A DNA stretch of 38,110 bases from Actinomycetota bacterium (GCA_021324675.1 JAJPIR010000137.1:1-38110); one strand, 5' to 3'. Positions 1-8,202 are shown, counted from the first letter of the stretch. Program-made: numbers and translations. Notes: generated by a model from the sequence alone, not told the origin.

Positions 1-8
1 TAGGAAAT

Positions 9-290
9 GTGGTGGCCACCAATGTGCGCGTGGGTGGCAACAACACTCCAGGCCTGCGATTTACTATCACCGGATTGAATTTAACCACAAACACTCCGGC
101 GGTTGTGATAATACAACCCCGCCAGGGAGATAATCAAGAGTTCAGCTTTCCCGATGAATTCGCGGTCCAGGTCATCAGAACGACCCCTAGTAGCGTCCTA
201 TGCAGGATTCTACGCATCGACGCGAACAGCGGATGGGGGCAAAACCTACGGTTGGACCTGTTCATCGTCGATAGGGTAGTCAACCCGTAA
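9..290 (+). CDS. small hypothetical protein, possibly 5'-truncated
   Basis: A reading frame of about 93 residues begins GTG-GTG at the window edge and ends at TAA 288-290. The frame is open up to base 3, so the true start may lie outside the window. The protein is rich in beta-prone stretches (GLRFTITGLNL, FAVQVIRT, VLCRILRIDA, LRLDLFIVDRV) and has no signal peptide in the visible part. The pattern of an FxFPxxF segment followed by alternating hydrophobic strands and a C-terminal strand loosely resembles the H-type lectin fold, but this is a guess from pattern only. Base composition is lower in GC than the core genes on the right, as expected for island cargo (island E1). Confidence 0.5.
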   Translation: MVATNVRVGGNNTPGLRFTITGLNLTTNTPAVVIIQPRQGDNQEFSFPDEFAVQVIRTTPSSVLCRILRIDANSGWGQNLRLDLFIVDRVVNP

Positions 291-590
291 GAAGGCCAAG
301 CGTCTGCGCCGGATGGAATCACCACGGGTGTAAACAGGCGCGCACAGCAACATCATACAGTGAAAGTTCACAGCGATCCTCCACCGGCGTCGACCTACCT
401 CACGTCTACGCAAGACCGCAGGAAATCGTGGCCTGCAGCCGTGATCTTCTAGGCGGTGATCGGGGTCGCTCGGTTCACAACTGTCACCCCGGTGGGCCTG
501 ACCGTCCTTCGACCTGCCCGCCCTGAGAGGATGATTCGGCGGTTCGTCAGTGCCAATGTGGCTCGACCGCGTGAAGTCAGACTGCCAAAT
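291..590. other. intergenic, no gene recognised
   Basis: This stretch separates the small plus-strand frame from the convergent membrane protein. Short frames occur on both strands, but none has a convincing start, composition or similarity. Confidence 0.4.
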
Positions 591-1469
591 CTAGCGGAAT
601 TCGATGTTTCGGAACTCCGCCTGCCCTCCCCACACTCGAATGAGGAATCCGGAACCTAGACAACTCGGTGGATATGGAAAATTTCCCGTCGCCGGTTCGG
701 GCTGCAGCTGCAAGTCGTTGTCGAAGTATGCTGCCACTTTTTCCTGATGGATGATTAGCGTCCAGTGATGCCACTGGCCATCGAGAGCGGTGATACGGCT
801 GACATTTCTTTCGTCCTCGCTCGGCGTATCAGCTTGAGGAAGAATCCGCGGGTACAAGGCCGCCACCGGCCCGGTGGAAGATTGATAGACACCGTACTGC
901 CAAGAAAGTCCTTGCGGCTCAGGAGAATGCAAAAATGAGCATAAGCCGACACCGTATCCCCAACCCTGACCCGGCGATGGATCAGGGACGAGTGGTCCTA
1001 TTAGTTTTGCATCAAGCTCTACAGTATAGTCACATGCGGGCACCCGTACGTAATACCCCGCCCACTTGTAGGCCTTGCTCGATGCACGTGCGTAGTATAT
1101 GCCATCTTGCAGCGTAAATTCCGCAGAGTCGTCCTTCCACCAAGGAGCAATCCTGAGTTCCTGGAGCGCCTGGATGTCGGCGTGACTTCCCGGACCCACG
1201 CAGAACTCCGCGAATTCAGGAAGTTGAAATAAGCCGAGAGGTACGAACGCCGTTCCAAGAATCCCTACCAAAAGCGAAATGTTCGCAAGTTTCTTGTCGT
1301 CGGACCACGAAGGAGGCGGTATAAAAAGCAGCAGCAATCCAAGCAGCAAAACTGGTGAGGCGACAATTCTTTCAACAACGTTTCCGGTGACTAAAAAATA
1401 ACCGCATGCCAAGGTTGTCGATAACCCTAGGAATCGACAAAGAAGTTGGATCCTCTTTTGCTTGGTCAA
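591..1469 (-). CDS. membrane-anchored protein with extracellular concanavalin-like domain
   Basis: The 292-residue product has three hydrophobic helices at its N-terminus (about residues 12-30, 33-51 and 62-85) followed by a soluble region of about 200 residues. That region reads like a LamG/concanavalin A-like jelly roll: GIYYARASS, YTVELDAKL, WGYGVGLC, LSWQYGVYQ, the signature GQWHHWTLIIHQEKVAAYFDN, and a closing FLIRVWGGQAEFRNIEFR. The WHxWTL...VxxYFDN segment is typical of sugar-binding or DUF1080-like sandwich domains. I infer an exported glycan- or surface-binding domain tethered to the membrane; no catalytic residues can be assigned. It is a single gene on the minus strand, AT-richer than the core genes, and belongs to island E1. 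Confidence 0.65.
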   Translation of the reverse strand: MTKQKRIQLLCRFLGLSTTLACGYFLVTGNVVERIVASPVLLLGLLLLFIPPPSWSDDKKLANISLLVGILGTAFVPLGLFQLPEFAEFCVGPGSHADIQALQELRIAPWWKDDSAEFTLQDGIYYARASSKAYKWAGYYVRVPACDYTVELDAKLIGPLVPDPSPGQGWGYGVGLCSFLHSPEPQGLSWQYGVYQSSTGPVAALYPRILPQADTPSEDERNVSRITALDGQWHHWTLIIHQEKVAAYFDNDLQLQPEPATGNFPYPPSCLGSGFLIRVWGGQAEFRNIEFR

Positions 1470-1920
1470 GGGTTCCCGTTTGCCTTCTGACCATCGCCGC
1501 CCGCGCGTGGCGGCGTAAGGCGCAGACTGCGCCCGCCGCGCACGCTTTTCGCAGCACGAATCCTCACGTTGACCCTCTTGGACCCCCTATGGGCTTTACA
1601 TCTTTCGCAATGATTGATCGCCGACATCAGGCGTTCTGTTACTCATCTTCCGTTTGTATTTCATCGAATGTTGTTGTCAACTCACGGTGACAGGCTTGCC
1701 ACGCTGCGGAGTAGATCGGATAGTTCGATCATGCCCGGACAACAGGGAGAATCTGTCTACCGCGCCAGGTAATTGCCGCTGACCTGTAGGGCCAGCACAG
1801 GGGTCTAGGTAAACGCCCATGGCCGACGGGCTGGGCGGTCATTGGTTGATCAGTCCTGGGCAGTATTGTTAGCGGATGACCGACCACGCCAATGCTTTCT
1901 CTAATGGGTCTCCTGGACTG
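1470..1920. other. intergenic region of island E1
   Basis: Located between the membrane protein and the integrase remnant. No reading frame here has recognisable content; it probably holds the promoter of the minus-strand membrane protein near 1470-1560 and decayed sequence beyond. Confidence 0.35.
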
Positions 1921-2110
1921 ATGAGTCAGTTAAGCGCCGGCCACATTGATCCTAGAATCCTCAGTGATCGAGTTTGATACTCCAACCCGACGATCACGTT
2001 CAGATCTATGCTCATCGATCGGCCGGACGGAACCGCGCCGCCGCGCAACTCATTGGTCAGCTGATCGAGGATTCCGTCCAAGGTGGAGGACTCGCACTCT
2101 CGGTACGTGA
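1921..2110 (+). pseudogene. tyrosine integrase C-terminal remnant (island E1)
   Basis: Reading the plus strand from 1921 gives SAGHIDPRILSDRV, a stop codon (TGA 1975-1977), then YSNPTIT, and after a one-base frameshift at 1998 VQIYAHRSAGRN. Together these match the C-terminal box of actinophage/AICE tyrosine recombinases (consensus AGxDPxxxSxRLGHSxPxIT-VxxYxH), including the nucleophilic tyrosine. Two substitutions turn the expected GGA-CAC (Gly-His) into TGA-TAC, and one G is missing between ACG and GTT. Everything upstream of this box is gone. The remnant is followed by a hairpin and a tRNA-derived att copy, the same order as in the other islands. It is clearly non-functional. Confidence 0.7.
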
Positions 2111-2145
2111 CAGAGCTCTTGCCACCGTTCTTGCTAGAAAGGCAC

Positions 2146-2178
2146 GAAAATGCCCCCTGAGATCTCTCGGGGGCGTTC
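2146..2178 (+). terminator. hairpin terminator after integrase remnant
   Basis: GAAAATGCCCCC pairs with GGGGGCGTTCTC around a short loop, just before the att copy. Terminators in the same place follow the other integrase genes in this window. Confidence 0.65.
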
Positions 2179-2182
2179 TCCC

Positions 2183-2225
2183 TGGTGCGGGGGCGGATTC
2201 GAACCACCGACCTCTGGGTCATGAG
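2183..2225 (-). repeat. att copy 1: diverged 3' half of tRNA-fMet
   Basis: On the minus strand this reads as the anticodon loop to the CCA end of the tRNA at 24182-24258. It has several differences, such as CATGACC for CATAACC and a T-stem change. It is the most diverged of the three partial copies, so probably the oldest junction. It marks the boundary between islands E1 and E2. Confidence 0.75.
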
Positions 2226-2313
2226 CCGTCCCAGGATCGTCTCACCTGTACCCACCCAACGGCGTCCCGCCGGGGTGGTCTCCGAGGTCAGCATGATGTC
2301 GGCTCGTTGCGGT

Positions 2314-2330
2314 GGTGAGAACTGCGGTCA
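2314..2330 (+). promoter_or_regulatory. candidate paired integrase arm site, left end of E2
   Basis: GGTGAG at 2314 and GGTCAT at 2326 are 12 bp apart, about 90 bp right of att copy 1. The spacing equals that of the other GGTNAC-like pairs near att copies. Confidence 0.35.
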
Positions 2331-2391
2331 TCTGGTGGCGGCCCGGCACCCTGCCTGCCCACCGAGGCGAGGGCGCGGGGGGCCGGCGTAG

Positions 2392-3045
2392 CTACTGCTC
2401 GAGGGACGGTGCATCGAGGTAGCCGGCCAGATCCACGCTCTCGAGGGGAAGGTCGATCTGTGCAGCGGTCTGATCGAAGCGGGTGAACTCGACGGTGGTC
2501 CGCATCGACGTGTCGGGGCTGGCGGAGCCCGCCATCATGATCTCGACGCGGCGCAGTCGGCCGTTGTCGTCGAAGGCGGGCCGGGCCCTCAGCTGCCAGT
2601 CCGGATTGAGCCCAGGATGGGTCAGGTCAGCGGCTCGATCGCGATCGAGCTCCACCACGTCAGGCTCGCCGCCCGGCGCGGCTGACCGGCAGCACTGCCG
2701 GAGCACCTCCAGCGCCCAGCGGGGGTGCGTAGGGGTCCAGTGCCCGGCCCGCTGAGCATGCCTGGTGTGCGTCCACACCCCGTCGGGCATCTTCTGGTAG
2801 GTCACCGACCCGTCCAGGACCAGTGACGTGCTCGCACCCGTCAGCGAGGCACGGTCACTGCGGAAATCGACGACGCCACGGTACTGCGACGACATCTCCG
2901 CCGGCAGGGCATCGCCGGCAGCCTCGTCGGGAAAGCTGTACTCGAGGAGCACCGCTACCTCGGCGCTGCCTTCGGCCACAGTGCGCGCTACCCCGGCGGC
3001 GATGTGAGCGCACTGCGACTGCGGCGCCGGCCCGTCTACCATCAT
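2392..3045 (-). CDS. hypothetical protein, LppX/LolA-like pattern
   Basis: The product has 217 residues from ATG-ATG at 3045/3042. The centre (EMSSQYRGVVDFRSDRAS, LVLDGSVTYQKMPDGVWTHT) and the late part (PAFDDNGRLRRVEIMM, TTVEFTRFDQ) alternate strands. This order is like the LolA/LppX half-barrel of actinobacterial lipoproteins, where substrate-lining strands are followed by a 'thing yielded the test protein' helix. However, no signal peptide or lipobox is visible, so a cytosolic role or a lost N-terminus is possible. GC content and codon use are similar to the chromosome. It stands alone, convergent to nothing, just inside island E2. Function not assigned. Confidence 0.55.
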   Translation of the reverse strand: MMVDGPAPQSQCAHIAAGVARTVAEGSAEVAVLLEYSFPDEAAGDALPAEMSSQYRGVVDFRSDRASLTGASTSLVLDGSVTYQKMPDGVWTHTRHAQRAGHWTPTHPRWALEVLRQCCRSAAPGGEPDVVELDRDRAADLTHPGLNPDWQLRARPAFDDNGRLRRVEIMMAGSASPDTSMRTTVEFTRFDQTAAQIDLPLESVDLAGYLDAPSLEQ

Positions 3046-3221
3046 CCTCTGAGCCTAATGCGGTAGCCGCAGCGCGCGACTTTTCACTCACAGTCGGCTC
3101 ACCCGATAGCCTGGATGCAGCCTATGAGAGCAGCTACCGGGCGGCGACATGCCCCTGTTCGCGGAGCCGATCGCATCGAGCGCTGGTCCCTCGTCCTGGC
3201 CGATTTGCTCGTCGCGTCGGT

Positions 3222-3573
3222 GGTGTCATGGTGCGAGGTCGCCGCACAAATCAATCGAGCCCTGGCCAAGAAGCGACGCGTCATCGCTGTTGGCGCGACG
3301 GTCATGCGAACTCCCGAGTCACTAGCGGTCCACAATGAGCCCAAGGCGCCTATTCGGCCCCAAACGGCATGGACCGATCTCTATATTTATCCAGGATTCC
3401 GGTTCAAGGTCGTGGATGTACTGCTGACGAACCTTCACCGACCACGGTCCAGCCACATTGTACTCACGGCGGGTTTCGCCGGCAAAGATTTCGTTATGCG
3501 GTCCTACGCCGAGATCTTAGAGAAGGATGGATACGAGTTCGACATGTTCGGCGACAGCATGCTGATTTTATAG
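3222..3573 (+). pseudogene. queA: queA fragment (tRNA ribosyltransferase-isomerase C-terminus)
   Basis: QueA transfers and isomerises the ribose of SAM onto preQ1 in tRNA during queuosine synthesis. The frame here matches roughly the last 115 residues of the usual 340-360: RRVIAVGATVMRTPESLA (family RRVIAVGTTxxRxLE), then TDLYIYPGFRFKVVDVLLTN (family TDIFIYPGYxFKxVDxLxTN), FAGKDFVMRSYAE, and the closing FGDSMLIL. The open frame extends upstream to 3115, but that part is not QueA-like, and the N-terminal two thirds of the enzyme are absent. It is followed after 25 bp by another gene fragment (flavoprotein), so this patch is debris from an earlier recombination. I am confident of the family and confident that it is not a working enzyme. 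Confidence 0.75.
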
Positions 3574-3597
3574 TCGCGCGGACACGCAAATGACATC

Positions 3598-3720
3598 ATG
3601 GAACGTGCAGAATGCATCGACACAGTCCTGATTGGCGGTGGTCATGCGGGTCTTTTAGGAGCTATGTCATACAGCGCGAGGGGCGCGAAGCATGTGGTTC
3701 TAGAAAAGGCACGAGCTTGA
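3598..3720 (+). pseudogene. flavoprotein N-terminal fragment (FAD-binding Rossmann motif)
   Basis: A 40-codon frame from ATG 3598 to TGA 3720 encodes ECIDTVLIGGGHAGLLG, then YSARGAKHVVLEKARA. The GxGxxG-type loop (GGGHAG) preceded by a hydrophobic strand and followed by the HVVLEK strand is the FAD-binding start of flavin-containing monooxygenases and related oxidoreductases, which are usually more than 350 residues long. Only the first beta-alpha-beta unit survives. Directly after the stop the sequence changes to integrase remnant. It lies 25 bp after the queA fragment on the same strand. Confidence 0.65.
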
Positions 3721-3754
3721 GCCTGTGCGTGGCAGCGATACCAGGCACCGGGTC

Positions 3755-3940
3755 AAGTGGCTGCCTGCTGCACTGTCCGATCGCTCCGCCGCTCTGTGGC
3801 TGCTCGCAGTCACAACGGGAATGCGGCGCTCCGAGCTGGCCAGCGCCAACCGGGACCTGCTCGACCTCCATCCGCCACACCTACGCCACGCTGTCGCTGG
3901 ATAGCGGCGCATCACACCAAAGATCGTCAGCGACCGATGC
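3755..3940 (+). pseudogene. internally deleted tyrosine integrase remnant
   Basis: The first part reads KWLPAALSDRSAALWLL then AVTTGMRRSELASANRDL, the Arg-I box of tyrosine recombinases. About 100 codons are then missing. In another frame SIRHTYATLSLDSGA follows, the His-x-x-Arg box, and after a further shift TPKIVSDR. It is therefore the wreck of another integrase gene inside island E2. No att copy is seen next to it. This suggests that E2 swallowed, or was built on, an older element. Confidence 0.65.
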
Positions 3941-4100
3941 AGACGGTCTCGCGATTGGTGTTGTTCAGTGTGATTAAGTGTCCGGAAAGTGTCCAAGTGA
4001 TCATGGAGCGTGTCGCGTGGCTTGGTCTCGGGCTCTGGGCTGCGGGTCCAGGACTGAGAGTGGATGTTCGTGTCACCATGACGGTGTGGTCTCGTCAGCG

Positions 4101-5384
4101 GTGAACGAGGGCGCTGGCGCCTTGATCTATCCCCATCGGTTTTGCAGTGCGCGGCAACGTAACGAGCGGTTGGGCCGGGTGCTGCGTTTGGTCGCGGGGG
4201 TCAAGACGGTGGATGAGCGGTTGCTTGAGCAGTTGGGCAGGCGGATGTTCGCCCGCGACGAGCTCGGTGCCCGGCTGGCTACGGCGATGCGCTTGACGAA
4301 GGATGATCCCGGGCGGGTCAGCATGGCGCAGTTTCACGCTGCCCTGGCTGACGGGATAGATGCCGTGCCGCAAGCGCCTGAGGCGTTGCGAGAGTTCTTT
4401 GCGGTGATTGATGAGGTGCCGGGCTGGGTGGACTTCGATCTGTTGGAGCGAGGCGCGGAGGTATTTCGGCGGTTTGGGCGCAGCCGAGATGATGTGTTGT
4501 TGCAACTGTCGCTGATTGGGGGATATCGGTTCGCCGGACCGGCTGACCTGCTGGTGCTGACCGGTGGCCTGACCGGTTCGAGCGCGATGCGCCGACTCGG
4601 GGAAACGCAGAAATGGGCCGATGCAGTCAGTTCACCGGCGGGAATGCGCCGATCCGGCGAGGGTTTTCAGCTCACTGTCCACGTGCGAGTGACGCACGCG
4701 CTGGTCAATCACCAGTTTGAAACCAGCGGCCGCTGGGACATCCCCCACTACGGCCTGCCGATCAATCAAAGTGACCAGGCGGGGACGCTGGGGCTGTTTA
4801 GCGGCGCGGTGTTGCTCGGGGTGCGCGTGCTGGGCCGCATCGTGACCAGATCCGAGTCGCTGGCGGTGATGCACCTGTGGAAGTACGTGGGCTGGCTGCT
4901 GGGCATCGACCAGGAGTGGCTGTTTGATACCGAAGGCGACCAGAACGTCTTCAACTACCACGTCGTGCTCGCCCAAGCCGGCGCCACACCCGCTGGCGCC
5001 GCCCTCGCCGCGGCACTTGTCGATGGACAACTCACCCAAAATTACGGGCGCCTGAACACGTTTCGTGGACACTACGCGCGGTTGCGCATGCTGAGCATGC
5101 TGCGCTACTTCCTCGGTAAACAAGGCCTGCGCGACCTAGACTTGCCCATTACACCGATCTGGGCCATCCCACTGATCGTCGCCAGAAATCTGGTCGAATC
5201 AGGGCTCATTGCCCGTACCAGCCTTGGGCGCCGTTATCTCGGCTACGCCAACGACCGAACCTCACAACGCCTTCTCAAACTCAGATTCGGCACCGCGCCT
5301 GCAGAAATCGGTGCCCTGCCAACCTTAACTCCGCCACTTCTCAGCGACGCGGTGCCCGCCAAGGGATGGCGGCAGCCCGACTAG
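4101..5384 (+). CDS. oxygenase MpaB family protein (DUF2236)
   Basis: About 427 residues from GTG 4101. The frame is open further left to 3978, but that part overlaps integrase debris and has no family character. The family (MpaB, latex-clearing protein Lcp) binds heme b and cleaves or oxidises isoprenoid side chains or polymers. Matching parts are the N-terminal GWVDFDLLERGAEVFRRFG, GPADLLVLTGGLTG, the conserved helix FQLTVHVRVTHALVNHQF with Arg and His (heme-contact helix in the family), WDIPHYGLPINQSDQAGTLG, the segment following it, and LWKYVGWLLGIDQEWL. No secretion signal is visible. The gene is alone, about 490 bp before an O-methyltransferase on the same strand; a shared tailoring role is possible but unproven. 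The weak ribosome binding site makes the start uncertain. Confidence 0.75.
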   Translation: MNEGAGALIYPHRFCSARQRNERLGRVLRLVAGVKTVDERLLEQLGRRMFARDELGARLATAMRLTKDDPGRVSMAQFHAALADGIDAVPQAPEALREFFAVIDEVPGWVDFDLLERGAEVFRRFGRSRDDVLLQLSLIGGYRFAGPADLLVLTGGLTGSSAMRRLGETQKWADAVSSPAGMRRSGEGFQLTVHVRVTHALVNHQFETSGRWDIPHYGLPINQSDQAGTLGLFSGAVLLGVRVLGRIVTRSESLAVMHLWKYVGWLLGIDQEWLFDTEGDQNVFNYHVVLAQAGATPAGAALAAALVDGQLTQNYGRLNTFRGHYARLRMLSMLRYFLGKQGLRDLDLPITPIWAIPLIVARNLVESGLIARTSLGRRYLGYANDRTSQRLLKLRFGTAPAEIGALPTLTPPLLSDAVPAKGWRQPD

Positions 5385-5877
5385 CCCTCGACGGACCGGT
5401 GCGCATCTCGTGCAGCTCTGCCCCGGGCTGCCTGGTAGTCCATGAGGGAGGCCTGGGGATGCCCCACCCTGCCGACAGAGGTGTGGTGGCCGGCCATCCC
5501 GCAGACCTGCCCGCCCGGCGAGGGCATGGTTTGGTTACACCTGCGGGGTAAGTGCACCATGCCCATTAATGACGATCACACATGAGCCCCAGCTTGGAAG
5601 ACTGCGCTCGTCGCGCCGTCAGGGGCCTCGACCTGCGGTCAGGCCGGGTCACAGTGACCCGCTCTTGACCGTGGTTTACCGCAGCTAATCGCACGCCGAC
5701 AGCGCTTCGGCGTCACGATCGACGAGCGCTGCGTAAGCCGCCAGCTACTCGCGGAATTGGCTTGATCCGATCGCCCTTGGCATTGTCAAGCGGCCTGGCG
5801 TTTGACGCTGCGCAGGTCGCGGTGGCGATCGTAGGCTAGCCAGCCGACAGACCTGTTCTCGGAAATGGGGTGCGTTG
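5385..5877. other. intergenic region between oxygenase and methyltransferase
   Basis: There is no intact gene. On the plus strand at about 5680-5762 a short frame reads LIARRQRFGVTIDERCV then SRQLLAELA and stops. It has the helix-turn-helix flavour of IS630-type transposases (RFGVxxSxxxVxRxL), but it is too short to call. The sequence just before 5878 should contain the methyltransferase promoter. Confidence 0.35.
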
Positions 5878-6924
5878 GTGAGCGAAGTACAAGCGTCGGC
5901 GGTCGAGCACGATACCGAGGTGACACCCGCTGCGATTATGCAACTCGGGATGGCGTTTTGGGGCTCGAAGGCGTTACTCAGCGCTGTTGAGCTGGGGGTA
6001 TTCTCGGAGTTGGCGAGCGCGGGCGCGTTGGATGGCGACACGCTGCGGAAGCGGTTGGGGCTGCACCCGCGCAGCTCGAGAGACTTCTTGGACGCGTTGG
6101 TCGCGCTGGGCATGCTCGAGCGCGAGGACGGCCGCTACGCCAACACGCCGGCCACCGGCTTGTTCCTCGATCGGGCCAAGTCGTCTTACGTGGGTGGCAT
6201 GCTGGAGATGGCCAACGCGCGTCTGTACGGCTTTTGGGGCTCTCTGACGGAGGGTCTGCGAACCGGTCTGCCGCAAAATGAGGTCAAGGGCGGCGGCCAG
6301 GACATGTTCGAGGTGATTTATCCCGATCCGGTGAAGTTGGCGCAGTTCGCCCGCGCGATGAGCGCACTCAGCGCCAACACAGCCAGAGCCATCGCGGCGA
6401 AGTTTCCCTGGCAGCAGCACCGCAGCGTGATCGACATTGGCTGCGCCGAGGGAGCCGTGCCGGTTCAGATCGCCCTCGCGCATGAGCACATCACTGGCGG
6501 CGGTTTCGACTTGCCCGCGCTCGGGTCGATCTTCGACGCGTACGTCGCGGGCTTCGGGCTCGGCGAGCGGCTGAGCTTCACTGCCGGCGACTTCTTCACC
6601 GACCCACTGCCCCAGGCGGATGTGCTCGTGATGGGCCACATCCTGCACGACTGGGACCTCGACGAGAAACGCCTGCTGGTGCGTAAGGCCTACGACGCCC
6701 TGCCCGAGGGCGGCGCGCTGATCGTCTACGATGCGATCATCGACGATGAGCGGCGCAGCAACGCCTTCGGCCTGCTGATGAGCCTCAACATGCTCATCGA
6801 GACACCCGGAGGGTTCGACTACACGGGTGCCGATTGCCGTGCCTGGATGCATGAGGTGGGCTTTCGCGACAGCTACGTCGAGCACCTCGTTGGGCCTGAC
6901 TCGATGGTTGTCGGAATCAAATAG
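5878..6924 (+). CDS. SAM-dependent O-methyltransferase (family 2)
   Basis: The product has 348 residues from GTG 5878; a TTG lies one codon earlier, and TGGGG upstream is the likely ribosome binding site. The N-terminal 100 residues form the winged-helix dimerisation domain ([39 protein letters not shown]). The Rossmann part has SAM motif [16 protein letters not shown], the acidic GGGFDLP, and the active-site segment [14 protein letters not shown] with the general-base histidine. It ends with [11 protein letters not shown] and [17 protein letters not shown]. This is the acetylserotonin/hydroxyneurosporene/anthracycline-type O-methyltransferase family. The substrate is probably a phenolic or polyketide hydroxyl, but cannot be told. 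It looks intact and is the best-preserved cargo gene of island E2. Confidence 0.85.
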   Translation: MSEVQASAVEHDTEVTPAAIMQLGMAFWGSKALLSAVELGVFSELASAGALDGDTLRKRLGLHPRSSRDFLDALVALGMLEREDGRYANTPATGLFLDRAKSSYVGGMLEMANARLYGFWGSLTEGLRTGLPQNEVKGGGQDMFEVIYPDPVKLAQFARAMSALSANTARAIAAKFPWQQHRSVIDIGCAEGAVPVQIALAHEHITGGGFDLPALGSIFDAYVAGFGLGERLSFTAGDFFTDPLPQADVLVMGHILHDWDLDEKRLLVRKAYDALPEGGALIVYDAIIDDERRSNAFGLLMSLNMLIETPGGFDYTGADCRAWMHEVGFRDSYVEHLVGPDSMVVGIK

Positions 6925-7008
6925 GCGGTCTCGCTACAGCTGCGACACGGCGTCGGGCCGCGGGGGGCTTTCGGGCGTGCCACCCGTGGCTGTGGTGCGA
7001 TCTACCCA

Positions 7009-7901
7009 ATGACTGGCTGCGCGCATCCGAGCACCGATTGCGGCTGGCCGACCCGGCCGCGACCGAGCACGGCCCCAAAACAGGACGGTCTCTCACCCAA
7101 GACCGTGCGAAACGTGCACACCATGCTCACCGCAGCACCAAGCGATGCCGTTCGATGGGACTACATCCCGCGAAACCCCGCAGCTGACGCCAAGCCACCA
7201 AGAGCACCACGGACAGTACGCGAAGTGTGGACCGCAGAACAGCTCCGGCGCTTCATCACCCAAGTCCTTAGCGACCGCTTCTACGCGTTGTGGCTACTGG
7301 TCTGCACCACTGGCCTACGCCGCGGGAACTGGCCGCCCTGCGCCGCAATGGTGTCGACCTCGACAACGGTCGGATCACGAACAGCACAACCCGCGTGGTA
7401 GTCGGCGGACGAGCCGAAGATTCCGATACCAAAACCCACAGCAGTAGGCGGTCAGTCGCTCTGGACCCCATGACGCTCGCCGCCCTCCGCAGCTACGTCC
7501 GACTGTGGGACATCGAGCGTGCTGAATTCCAACACCAGGGCGCCGTTCTGTTCTGCTGGCCCCACGGTCACCCCATCCATCCAGAAACGATCAGCGACTG
7601 GTTCGCTCAGCACTCCATCGCCGCCGGATTGCCACCCATACGCCTGCACGACGTCCGACACAGCTACGCCACTGCCGCGCTACGCGCGGGCGTACCAGTC
7701 AAAGTGGTCAGCGAACGACTCGGACACTCCTCCGTCGCCTTCACCCAGCAGGTCTACATGCACGTCATCCCCGGCATGGATGCAGAGGGTGCCCGGCTCG
7801 CAGCGACGGCCATCCTCGGGCCAGTGTCAGGACCCATCTCACCCAGCGACGCGGCCGTGACTAATTCGGTGACTGCAGGGTCAGACTCACCACTGCTATG
7901 A
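7009..7901 (+). pseudogene. int: tyrosine integrase, N-truncated and frameshifted (island E2)
   Basis: The frame from 7009 gives GLSPKTVRNVHTMLTAA, the last part of the core-binding domain, and then LVCTTGLRRG. At 7324-7328 GGGG of the expected Arg-Gly-Glu codons is reduced to GGG, and the reading moves to the next frame, continuing ELAALRRNGVDLDNGRI, PPIRLHDVRHSYATAA, VVSERLGHSS and QQVYMHVIPGMD. All catalytic residues (Arg-I, His-x-x-Arg, Gly-His, Tyr) are thus still encoded, but in two frames. About 150 residues that normally carry the arm-binding and most of the core-binding domain are missing. The gene points into terminator and att copy 2. It should be inactive unless the frameshift is a sequencing error and an N-terminus is not needed. 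Confidence 0.85.
7857..7874 (+). promoter_or_regulatory. candidate paired integrase arm site (E2 right end)
   Basis: GTGACT occurs at 7857 and 7869, 12 bp apart, inside the integrase 3' end about 90 bp left of att copy 2. It is a variant of the GTTACC/GGTCAC pairs at the other ends. Confidence 0.35.
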
Positions 7902-7916
7902 GCTCCTACAGCAACG

Positions 7917-7952
7917 AGAAGGCCCCTGAACCCGACTGGTCAGGGGCCTTCT
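7917..7952 (+). terminator. terminator after E2 integrase
   Basis: Perfect 13-bp arms AGAAGGCCCCTGA and TCAGGGGCCTTCT around a 10-base loop, 16 bp after the integrase stop and 7 bp before att copy 2. Confidence 0.8.
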
Positions 7953-7959
7953 GCGGTAG

Positions 7960-8001
7960 TAGCGGGGGGCGGATTCGAACCGCCGACCTCTGGGTTATGA
8001 G
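7960..8001 (-). repeat. att copy 2: 3' half of tRNA-fMet
   Basis: Over 42 bp this is identical to the tRNA 3' part (anticodon through discriminator base) at 24182-24226. Right of it the tRNA sequence is replaced by GCCGTCCCAGGGTCGTCTCACC, split here as GCCGTCCCAGG and GTCGTCTCACC, nearly the same flank as at att copy 1. It separates islands E2 and E3. Confidence 0.85.
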
Positions 8002-8118
8002 CCGTCCCAGGGTCGTCTCACCAGGCCCGACTGGATGCATTCGAGATGGCCGGTACGACTGCCGGCATCTGTGTTGTCCCATGCTGTCTCAGCAGACTCA
8101 CTCGGTCGCGCGGCGTCT

Positions 8119-8138
8119 CGTTACCACTGCCGTTACCA
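8119..8138 (+). promoter_or_regulatory. candidate paired integrase arm site (E3 left end)
   Basis: CGTTACCA at 8119 and 8131, 12 bp apart, about 120 bp right of att copy 2. The same octamer pair with the same spacing lies left of att copy 3 and left of the intact tRNA. Confidence 0.5.
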
Positions 8139-8202
8139 AGCACGGTCCCTACTCCCCCGGTCTGCCCCGACCGTGGTCGGCGACAGAGGCGAGGACCCTG
8201 CG

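Larger units (their letters stand above)
2183..8001 (+). mobile_element. integrated island E2 (att1 to att2), degraded
   Basis: Bounded by two partial tRNA-fMet copies and carrying a tyrosine integrase pseudogene at its right end. Its cargo is a hypothetical protein, queA and flavoprotein fragments, an older integrase fragment, an MpaB-like oxygenase and an O-methyltransferase. No transfer or replication gene remains, so it should not be mobile by itself. Confidence 0.65.

Noticed and set aside
2183-2225. A second functional tRNA-Met gene
   Set aside because: Only the 3' half is present; the 5' half (acceptor and D arms) is replaced by island sequence, so it is an att copy. The same holds at 7960 and 13944.
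1926-2294. Minus-strand frame of 122 codons covering att copy 1
   Set aside because: It runs antisense through the integrase remnant, hairpin and tRNA-like core; the plus strand explains this sequence better.
5680-5762. Short frame with RFGVTIDERCV, like an IS630 transposase helix-turn-helix
   Set aside because: Fewer than 30 codons, no second conserved block and no terminal repeats; too little to call a transposase remnant.
5974-6885. Long minus-strand frame opposite the O-methyltransferase
   Set aside because: A mirror frame caused by high third-position GC; the plus strand has complete methyltransferase motifs.
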